Below, piece after piece: positions 16,080 through 24,200 of a stretch of DNA of 64,000 nucleotides. Positions within the stretch are counted from its first letter, which is position 1, and each line of letters begins with the position of its first letter. The DNA is from Verrucomicrobiota bacterium (GTDB taxonomy: Bacteria; Verrucomicrobiota; Verrucomicrobiae; Limisphaerales; UBA11358). The translations under genes were made by a program, and so were the position numbers. The notes under the pieces are model-generated. The model worked only from the letters and a program-made list of their open reading frames with translations. It made no database searches and was not told the DNA's origin. Location: positions 4,308 through 68,307 of the forward strand of contig JACZKP010000195.1 in NCBI GenBank assembly GCA_014860005.1. The letters run 5' to 3'.

Positions 16080-18395
16080 TTACTGCGATAATTCCCGCAT
16101 CACCGCCGCAAAGGCCGGCTTGGGCTGGCCTTCGCGGTCGAACAGCAACGGGTAATTCACGCGCTGCCACGGGAAATCATTGAGCCAGCTCTGGCCATCG
16201 TGAAGATTCCAGAACGACACGCGCTCAATGACGTCGGCGTACTGGCGAAACAACCGGAACAACTGCGCGTATTGCTCCGCCTGACGTTCGAGAATTTCCG
16301 GCGGGCAGCCGTCGCGGTAAGGATTCAGCCTGGCCAGCTCCTCGCGATGTTTGCCGCCGTCCGCCCACCATCGTCCGCGCGGAATCACATCAATGTCCAG
16401 TTCCGAGATCACCACCTTCACGCCCAGTTCGCGCATGGCCGCCAACGTGGTTTCGAGGTCCGCCAACGGCACGCGGTCCAATTCGTAGTGCCCCTGCAAT
16501 CCGATGGCGTGTAACGGAACATTCTGTGCGCGCAACGAACGAATCAGCCGGATGGTCTTCTCGCGCTTGGCCGGCAGTTCATTGTTGTAATCATTGTAGA
16601 TGAGCCGCGCCTGCGGGTCCGCCCGGTGCGTGTATTCGAATGCCCTGGCAATGAACTCCTCGCCGCACGCCTGGCTCCAGCCGGAAAGCCGCAAGTAATT
16701 CGTCCCGTCATCCAGCGCCTCGTTGACCACATCCCACGCCGCAATGCGACCGCGATAACGCCCGACCACGGTTTCAATGTGCTCGCGCATACGTTCCAAC
16801 AACAACTCACGACTCGCCGGTTGCTCGCCGTCGCGGTAAAACCACGCGGGCGTGCGATCATCCTTGGCCCAGACCAGGCAATGGCCCACGACCTCGAGTT
16901 GCTGTTGCGTGGCAAAGTTCACGAACGCATCCGCGCGCTCGAAATTGAAGCGCCCCGCGACCGGCTGAACCGCCATCGGCTTCATGCAATTCTCGGGTGT
17001 CACCTGACTGAACTGCGCCAACAGCAAGGGCCAGTCATTTGTGCGCTCCGAAATGCGATCACTGATGCCCACGCCCACGTCGAAGGACCCGGCGGCAGCG
17101 TGGCGCAGAGCGACAGGTTTGGGCTGCGCATTCGCCCACTCCTTTGCGCCGACTTTTTTCGCTTCCTGCAGGAACACGAACGTGCCCTGTTTGTTGGCGG
17201 CGACGACATCAGGTCGTCCGTCGCCGTTAAGATCGGCAACCTCCAGTTGCACGCCCAGCCCGGCGGTGGGGTCAATGAGATGCGGAATGAAATCCAATTC
17301 TCCACCACGGCGCGTGAGCTTGAACCAATGCAATGGCGACGGACTGCCCGGCTCGGTTTCGCGGCGATAACCCGGCAGCCAGAAACGTTTGCCAGTCACA
17401 ATGTCCTTCAACCCGTCGCCGTCCATGTCCACCAGCGCCACGGCATGGAGCATGGAGACTTTCAAACCGTAGCGGTTCTCGTGCGGCTGCTGATTCATGA
17501 TGAGGTGCCGGCGGAAAGTGATCGTGTCTCCCTCGCGCATCTGCTCAAACCACGCCAGGCCGAAACCATGCGCCACCAGACTGGTCACGATGTCGTTCAA
17601 CCCGTCACCGTTGACATCGTAGGCGTGCATCTGCGCGCCACCGGGGCCGAAGTCAAAGGGGTGCAACTTCCACACTGGATCGCCGTCGAGCGACGCGGGT
17701 TGTTCCCACCAACCGCCCTTTTCGATCACGTCCAACCGGCCATCGCCATTCACATCGCCGACGCCGAGGCCGTGATTGAAATGCGTCCAATTGCCCTTGG
17801 AGGAAATGCGATGGAAGGTCCATTTCGCTCCCGGATTCTTCCAATCCGGTTGCGCGTAGCCGAAGTACCCGTCGTGATTGCAGATCAATTCTGGCTGGCC
17901 GTCGCCCGTCAAATCCATCCAGTGCGGCGATTCGTTGTCCACCGCGTCGAACACAACGTGGCGTTTCCAATGACCGGCCTGACCGCGCGGATTTTCAAAC
18001 CACGAGGCATCCTTGCCCGGAAAGCCGATGACGAGAATGTCCGGCCAACCGTCGGCGTTGAAGTCGTGGGCGAAGGCGAAAAAGTTGTCCGAATAAACTC
18101 TGGGACTCCAGCCGGGGCGAATCTCCTCGGTGCCCGCGCTGGTCTTATTCGTGTGTGTCTGGGTGGCGGGATAAAACTCGTAACGTTTATGGTAATCCGG
18201 CCCGGCGTACCAGTACGGACCGGAAACCACGTCCAGTTTCCCGTCACGATTGAAATCGCCGCAACCCGCGCCCTCGCTCCAAAACTCCGTGGTGAGCGTC
18301 ACGCGTCGGAAGGAATGAACCAAATGGTCGGCGGCCGCCAATGAATTAATGCTGACCGCACTGCAAATCGCCGCGATGAAGATGGGCTTGAACAT
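16080..18395 (-). CDS. Secreted VCBS/FG-GAP repeat protein fused to GH10 endo-xylanase
   Basis: A 771-aa exported protein. The signal peptide is MFKPIFIAAICSAVSINSLA; the ATG at 18395 was chosen because the open frame upstream is repeat-derived. Residues about 35-400 hold repeated FG-GAP/VCBS calcium-loop motifs: DFNRDGKLDVVSG, DFNADGWPDILV, DLTGDGQPELIC, DVNGDGRLDVIE, DVNGDGLNDIVT, DMDGDGLKDIVT, DLNGDGRPDVVA. From about residue 425 it is a glycoside hydrolase family 10 barrel with acid/base Glu559 in AAWDVVNEALD and nucleophile Glu665 in VVISELDIDV, plus ENCMKPMAVQP and GLQGHYEL. It should cleave beta-1,4-xylan. A propeller plus GH10 in one chain is unusual. It is 68 bases upstream of the radical SAM start, on the same strand. 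Confidence 0.9.
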   Translation of the reverse strand: MFKPIFIAAICSAVSINSLAAADHLVHSFRRVTLTTEFWSEGAGCGDFNRDGKLDVVSGPYWYAGPDYHKRYEFYPATQTHTNKTSAGTEEIRPGWSPRVYSDNFFAFAHDFNADGWPDILVIGFPGKDASWFENPRGQAGHWKRHVVFDAVDNESPHWMDLTGDGQPELICNHDGYFGYAQPDWKNPGAKWTFHRISSKGNWTHFNHGLGVGDVNGDGRLDVIEKGGWWEQPASLDGDPVWKLHPFDFGPGGAQMHAYDVNGDGLNDIVTSLVAHGFGLAWFEQMREGDTITFRRHLIMNQQPHENRYGLKVSMLHAVALVDMDGDGLKDIVTGKRFWLPGYRRETEPGSPSPLHWFKLTRRGGELDFIPHLIDPTAGLGVQLEVADLNGDGRPDVVAANKQGTFVFLQEAKKVGAKEWANAQPKPVALRHAAAGSFDVGVGISDRISERTNDWPLLLAQFSQVTPENCMKPMAVQPVAGRFNFERADAFVNFATQQQLEVVGHCLVWAKDDRTPAWFYRDGEQPASRELLLERMREHIETVVGRYRGRIAAWDVVNEALDDGTNYLRLSGWSQACGEEFIARAFEYTHRADPQARLIYNDYNNELPAKREKTIRLIRSLRAQNVPLHAIGLQGHYELDRVPLADLETTLAAMRELGVKVVISELDIDVIPRGRWWADGGKHREELARLNPYRDGCPPEILERQAEQYAQLFRLFRQYADVIERVSFWNLHDGQSWLNDFPWQRVNYPLLFDREGQPKPAFAAVMRELSQ

Positions 18396-18466
18396 GCGGC
18401 ACCATGGCCAAACCCACGGCGCAAATGCAAGCCGCAGGATACGGCAGTCAGCAATTCTCATTCTGC

Positions 18467-18500
18467 GGAGCGCGGCTGTGTGCGAAGCACCAGCCGCAGC
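18467..18500. repeat. Dispersed repeat unit also found inside the Ser/Thr kinase gene
   Basis: A 34-base unit beginning GGAGCGCGGCTGTGTGCG and ending ACCAGCCGCAGC. It is identical, except for one base, to the reverse complement of 21794-21827. It lies within the non-coding interval between the xylanase and the 41-codon gene. Further weak inverted repeats (CTGCTGCGACTGGTCGAG, GACGACACAGTCGC) follow to about 18570. Confidence 0.75.
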
Positions 18501-18633
18501 GCTGCGACAGTCCAAACAGCCGCAAATTTGCCGGTCTGCTGCGACTGGTCGAGACGACACAGTCGCGCCCCGGGGCAAAATGAAATGCTGTACGGCAATT
18601 GGACTGCTATTCGTTGCCGGCCTTGATGTCGTT

Positions 18634-18759
18634 TCATTCAGGCGGTTCGTCAGACTTACGACGCACCAGATAATCGAGCTCCAGACTGACCCCGGTGCGA
18701 TGCGGCAAAGTATAAACGAGCGCAAACATGAGCACCCCGCTGATCACGAAGAACCACAT
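18634..18759 (-). CDS. 41-aa single-pass membrane protein translationally coupled to the antiporter
   Basis: A small open frame: MWFFVISGVLMFALVYTLP, then HRTGVSLELDYLVRRKSDEPPE. It starts on an ATG that overlaps the TGA stop of the antiporter gene (TGATG, 18757-18761), the classic arrangement for translational coupling. One hydrophobic helix fills residues 1-19, and the tail is charged and cytoplasmic-looking. Its function is unknown; a small accessory or regulatory subunit of the antiporter is an inference from the overlap only. No homologue is recalled. The reading frame is not explained as a shadow of another gene. Confidence 0.5.
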   Translation of the reverse strand: MWFFVISGVLMFALVYTLPHRTGVSLELDYLVRRKSDEPPE

Positions 18760-21101
18760 CAAATCGGGAACGTAGAGCCGGAAGATTCAACCGTGTCGCC
18801 TGCCTCTGCTGTTGGCGGCGAGAGTAACGCAGCGAATTCTTTGATCTGTGCGTGCGTTCCCAGCACGAGCAATTCGTCCCCCTCCACGAAATGATCCTCG
18901 CCGGTTGGAGAAAGGCGGCGCTGCCGACCGCGCCGGATGCCGCCGATTTGCACGCCAACCTTGCGGATCAAGTCCAGTTCGATCAGCGGTCTTCCCGCCA
19001 ATGAACAGCCTGGCGGCACCACCACAGCCTCCATCGTCAACTCGCCGAAGTCCGTGGCGGTGGCTTCAGCCGGGGAAACGCTGCCCAATTCACGCGCGGC
19101 ATTGGCCAGTTGCCCGGCGTTTCCGAGGAGCAACAGCTTGTCCTGCGGATACAGCATTGTGTCCGCGCTGGGATTCACGATGCCAAAACCCTGCCGGTCA
19201 ATGCCCACGACGGAGCAGCCGAAGCGGTTGCGCACACCAAGCTGGCCCAGCGTGCGGCCCGCGTGCGCGGAATCGCTGGGCAGCGTCACTTCGTCAATGT
19301 CGAGCTGCCAGTCGGCCGATTGCTGCGGCAGCGCGGACGACCAGGCGGAAGTGGCGGCCGGATGCGTGGCGCTGCGGAATTGTTCCAGCATCTCGATCTC
19401 GAGCCGGCTGTGCAATCGCACGAAGCGGCGCCAAAATACGACCGCTACAATCAACAACAGCAGCAACACGGCGCCCGCCGCGCCCAGCAGCGACCAACCC
19501 GTGGGCAGCAGCGCCAGCAACCACGCGCCCAGCACCACCAGCGCCATGCCGCGCAACGCCGCTTCCAGCAGGGGCCGCAACCGGGATTGCCGGCGCACCC
19601 CCGCCGTGGCGGCCTCGGAGACAATCATCGCCAGCGCGGAAATGTTGCGCCAGATGGCAATGAGTGGACCCAGCAGCAGCACGCCGAATCCGCTCCAGAA
19701 CAGGAAGGGCAGGGCAATCGGCAGTAACCAATCCTCACCCAGCCGGGACTTGATTTCCGCGTAGAGCGGATTGGCAAACAACAGCAGGGCGGAGACAAAC
19801 AGCATGTGCAATCCCACCTGCACAAACCGCTTGTGGGTCAACCGCCACAGCACGCTGGCCGTCTGCCGGCTGCGCAACCGCGCGAGCCAGTGGTGATAAA
19901 ACTCCACCCATTTCCTCACCCACAGTGGTTCGGCCTGCACGATTCGTGCGCTGAAGGATTCCGCGCGACGCGTCAGCACCGGCGCGACGAGGGAGGTGAG
20001 CAACGACGCGCCCACAGCCACCGGATACACCGACGCCGGGAGGACGCCACTCTCGACGCCCAGCGCCGCGATGATGAAACTGAATTCGCCCAGCGGCGTC
20101 AGGGACAGGCCAGCTTGAATGGATTCGCGGCCGCTGTTGCCGACGGCGAGCAACCCGAGCGCACACGCCAGCGGCCGCAGCACCAACACCAGCGCCGTGA
20201 CGCCCAGCAGCAGCGGCCAGGCCTCCAGGAGCATCTTGAAGTCCACCAGCATCCCAACCGCCACAAAAAACACCGCGCCGAAAGTCTGATCCAGCCCCTC
20301 GAACGAGCGTTCGATGTCCGCCTTGTAGCGCGTGCTGCCCACAATCGCGCCGAACACAAACGCGCCCAGCGCCAGCGAATAACCCACCTTCACCGCCAGC
20401 CACGCGAGGAACAGCAACAAGCCGCCGACCAGCAGGGTGCGGATTTCGGGCGAAGCGCTGCGGCTTACCCGCGCGAGCAGGTTGGGCATGATGAGCAGCG
20501 ACAGCAGCGCGATGAACACTACGAACGCGCCCAGCGTGCCCAGCGTCGGCAGGAGCGGCGGCGGTTTTTCTCCGCCAAATTGAATCAACGAAGTCAGCAG
20601 CGTGAGCATCAGGATGGCCACCACGTCTTCCAGCACGGTGATGCCCAACGCGAGCTGGCCCGGCCGTTCGTGCGTGAGGTTCAGTTCATCCAGGATTTTG
20701 CTGATGATGGCCGAACTGGACACCATCAGCATCGCAGCGAGAAACAAGCTGGGCGTGGCGCTCCAGCCCAACGCCGCGCCGAACAGCCGCCCGCCGCCAA
20801 GCACCAGCATGGCGCCGATGGCCGTGGCCAGAATCACCGACAAACCCAGGCGTTTCAGGCGGCTGAGGCTCAGGTTCAGGCCAATGGAAAAAATCAGGAA
20901 CACCAAACCCAGTTGCGCGAGCGTCTGCACGCGGTCGAGGTCCGTCACCAGCGCAAAGGGTGGTGTGTGCGGACCAATGATGGCCCCCGCCACGAGATAG
21001 CCCACGATGGCAGAAAGCCCCAGCCGCCGGCACAGCCAGGCGGCGGCGCCAGCAATCAACAACACGACCGCGAGATCGCGTATGAGCAGGATTCCGGTCA
21101 C
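18759..21101 (-). CDS. CPA2-family monovalent cation:proton antiporter with two TrkA-C domains (Kef/YbaL-like)
   Basis: A 780-aa inner-membrane antiporter, probably exchanging K+ (or Na+) for H+. Twelve or so helices fill residues 1-380 (LGLSAIVGYLVAGAIIGPHT; LIFSIGLNLSLSRLKRLG; LPLASVYPVA-type segments). Residues about 420-570 add extra hydrophobic helices (LHMLFVSALLLFANPLY, LPIALPFLFWSGFGVLLLGP). The C-terminus carries two RCK_C/TrkA-C domains (EVTLPSDSAHAGRTLGQLGV and EAVVVPPGCSLAGRPLIELD), which in relatives bind nucleotides or small ligands to gate transport. A canonical Rossmann RCK_N is not obvious between them. The GTG at 21101 fits the start of homology (VTGILLIRDLAVVLLIAGAA); the 92-codon upstream extension looks spurious. 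A 41-codon gene overlaps its stop. Confidence 0.85.
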   Translation of the reverse strand: MTGILLIRDLAVVLLIAGAAAWLCRRLGLSAIVGYLVAGAIIGPHTPPFALVTDLDRVQTLAQLGLVFLIFSIGLNLSLSRLKRLGLSVILATAIGAMLVLGGGRLFGAALGWSATPSLFLAAMLMVSSSAIISKILDELNLTHERPGQLALGITVLEDVVAILMLTLLTSLIQFGGEKPPPLLPTLGTLGAFVVFIALLSLLIMPNLLARVSRSASPEIRTLLVGGLLLFLAWLAVKVGYSLALGAFVFGAIVGSTRYKADIERSFEGLDQTFGAVFFVAVGMLVDFKMLLEAWPLLLGVTALVLVLRPLACALGLLAVGNSGRESIQAGLSLTPLGEFSFIIAALGVESGVLPASVYPVAVGASLLTSLVAPVLTRRAESFSARIVQAEPLWVRKWVEFYHHWLARLRSRQTASVLWRLTHKRFVQVGLHMLFVSALLLFANPLYAEIKSRLGEDWLLPIALPFLFWSGFGVLLLGPLIAIWRNISALAMIVSEAATAGVRRQSRLRPLLEAALRGMALVVLGAWLLALLPTGWSLLGAAGAVLLLLLIVAVVFWRRFVRLHSRLEIEMLEQFRSATHPAATSAWSSALPQQSADWQLDIDEVTLPSDSAHAGRTLGQLGVRNRFGCSVVGIDRQGFGIVNPSADTMLYPQDKLLLLGNAGQLANAARELGSVSPAEATATDFGELTMEAVVVPPGCSLAGRPLIELDLIRKVGVQIGGIRRGRQRRLSPTGEDHFVEGDELLVLGTHAQIKEFAALLSPPTAEAGDTVESSGSTFPI

Positions 21102-21298
21102 GCCCTGTTTGTACCGAATTCCAAAAAAGAAAACACGCAGAACTCCGTGGGCGGGCAGAATTTTTTCAAAATGATGGGGGGCAGAATCAGCCGCGGCCCA
21201 AGGCTTGAGATTTAATACATTCGCGGACGGACGAATTGCCCGGAAGCGGCGGCGAATTTTCCGCAACAAATTCGCGGATTTGCTTCTGAAGATTGTGT

Positions 21299-24200
21299 AT
21301 GAATGAGCGCGAAGTGAATCCGCCGGCTGAATCTCGAACCTGCCCGCAATGTGGCACGCCGCTGCCCACCGGCACACTGACCGGGCTTTGTCCTGCCTGC
21401 CTGCTGCGACAGGGCGCCGCGGCGGACACCGTCACCGAGGGCAAACAAGCGCCGTTCGAGCCGCCGCCGATTGCCGAACTCGCGCCACTGTTTCCGCAAC
21501 TCGAAATCCTGGAACTCATCGGCAAAGGCGGCATGGGCGCGGTCTATAAGGCGCGGCAGAAGCAACTGGACCGCATCGTCGCGCTGAAGATTCTGCCGCC
21601 CGGGATCGGTGAGGACCCGGCGTTCGCGGAGCGGTTCGCCCGCGAAGCCAAGGCGCTGGCGAAGCTCAATCATCCCGGCATTGTGACGCTGTATGAGTTT
21701 GGCCAGGTGCAAAACGCCGACGGAGCGCGGCTGTGGTCGCAGACCCAGCCGCAGCACGCCACCCCTGCCGGGCACGTGGGAAATGTTGCCACCGCTGCGG
21801 CTGGTGCTCCGCACACAGCCGCGCTCCTCTTCTACTTCCTCATGGAATTCGTGGACGGCGTGAACTTGCGCCAATTGCTCCACGCGGGGCGGATCTCTGC
21901 GCGCGAGGCGCTGGCCATCGTGCCGCAGATTTGCGACGCGCTCCAATTCGCGCACGACCAGGGCATCGTTCATCGCGACATCAAGCCGGAGAACATTCTG
22001 CTGGATCGCCGGGGCCGCGTGAAGGTGGCGGATTTTGGATTGGCGAAGATTGTGGGTGATGTAGGGCAGACATTCTTGTCTGCCGGTGCGCGCGACTTTC
22101 CAGTCGCCAGTTCTGATTCCGAGAAGTCGGTGGCGGCCGGAAACACCGGACTGGAAAGTCCGGTGAACCGGCAGGCTGGAAAGCCTGCCCCACACCCGGG
22201 TGCGCTCACCGACGCCGATAAAGTCATGGGCACGCCGCAATACATGTCGCCCGAGCAGCGCGATAACCCGGCCGAGGTGGATCATCGCGCGGACATCTAC
22301 GCGCTGGGCGTGGTGTTCTACCAGATGCTCACCGGCGAGTTGCCCGGCAAACCGCTCCAGCCGCCGTCGCGGAAGGTTCACATTGACGTGCGGCTCGATG
22401 AAGTGGTGTTGCGCGCCTTGGAGAAAAAGCCGGAACTCCGCTACCAGCAAGCGAGCGCGCTCAAAACGCAAGTGGAGACGATCGTGACCACTCCGCCCGG
22501 TAGCAGCGGACGTGAGTCCGCTCAAACTGAACCACCGGGCGAACAGAGGGATCAGAGCCGACTCGCGTCGGCCGCTACCAGGCGAGAGAAACTTGGATGG
22601 CGGGCAGTCCTTGTCCGTTCGGCGATTGCCGCGGTTCTCGTCGGCTTGGTCGTGTTCGCGCTGGCGGCGACCGTCACAAGCCTGATGCCGCCCACCTATG
22701 CGGCCACTGCACGCGTCAAATTGATCGGCGAAGGGTTTGCCGATCCTTACCATCTGCAAAATGAATTTGCCCGGCTCGAATCGCCGGAGTTTCTGAAAGA
22801 GGTGGGCCGCAAGGCCGATCTGCGGACCCTTTGGAAAGGCCGGCTGTTTGGAGATGAGGTCGCCCAAGCTGAACAGATCGCGGTGCGCTTGCGGAACGCG
22901 ATGCAGCTTCGCCCAATCCGCAGCACCACGTTGATCGAAATCGGATTCCATGATGGATCTCCGGTGCAGGCAGCAGACATCGCCAATGCCATTGCCCGAA
23001 CTTACTGTGAGCAGACACGCGCGGAGTTGATTGACCTGGCGCAACCGCCTCCTCGTCCGACTCGACCCAACCCGTTCTTGAATCTGGCGGGGGGCGTTGT
23101 TGCCGGAAGTTTGTTCGGCCTGTTCGCGGGTGGGATAACGTGGCTACTCTTTTGGTTCCGGAATCGAACCAGTCAGAGCCGACTCATGTCGGCTGCTACG
23201 CTGGAAAAGAAGCCGTGGTTCGCATTTTGTGCCGTTTTGAGCTATGCCGGGACACTCCTGTTTGGCGTGTTATGCACCTTGTTCCGCAACGGCGTGCCGG
23301 GCAAATGGCTTGTTGGGGGCTTCATCCTGCTGGCCTGCGTGACGCCAGTGTTGGCACTTGTCCTAAACCGGCTTGCCAATCCGGAAACCACTCGGACTGC
23401 ATTCAAAATCGGCGCGGTGCTGGCTTTCATCGCGGCAGTGCCCGTCTTCGGTTTCGCCGCGTTCTTCCTGTTTGCCCTGACCCAGCAACGCGGCGGTTGG
23501 AGTCCCGCCCGAGACGAAGCGGTCATTGTTCCGTTGATCTGGCTGGGAGCTTTCGTACTGCCCATCTGCGGCTTGCGCTTGTGGCGGGCAGGGAAAGCAT
23601 CGGCGGTGGCGGATTCTAACCGCGTCGCACGGGACCGCACCAAACGCGTGGTATCGGTCGGTGCTTTGGCAGCGGCAATCGCGATACTGGGTCTTGTCGC
23701 CGCGGTCTTCTTCTCCGGGTTGAATGAACCCCCCGCAAATCTGGCCCACTCGCCGCACAAGCTTAAGTCCCTTCCGACTGCCACCGTGATTCAGACAGGT
23801 CTGACCGAGCCGGGCGAGCCTTGGGCCTGGAACGAACTGAAGCGGCGTTCAGAATCCGGCCGGCTCAACGCGGAGGAAGCCGATAAAATTGTGGACGGTC
23901 TCACCGCATGGATGCGGCGCGAGCATCCCCAAGGGTACGAACAACCGTTGCATTGGTTCGGTGGTTTGCTCGATGAACTGGGCCGACGCCGTCTCGTCAC
24001 TGAACACAAGGTGTTGGAATTTCTGGAGGTTCTTTATGGCACGCCCAAGTGCGAACCACTTCAGCGTGTCCGGGAGAACGAGCCGCAGCCGGCGCTGTCC
24101 TTGACCTGCCAGTGGCGCAGCCCGTGGCATGAGGAGTCGCTCGGTTTGAAACTGCTGAATGAAATGCGTTCGATCACGATTGATGGCAAGGAGGGCCGGT

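Noticed and set aside
21212..23044. A 610-codon minus-strand frame opposite the kinase gene
   Set aside because: The kinase on the plus strand has all catalytic motifs; the antisense translation shows none.
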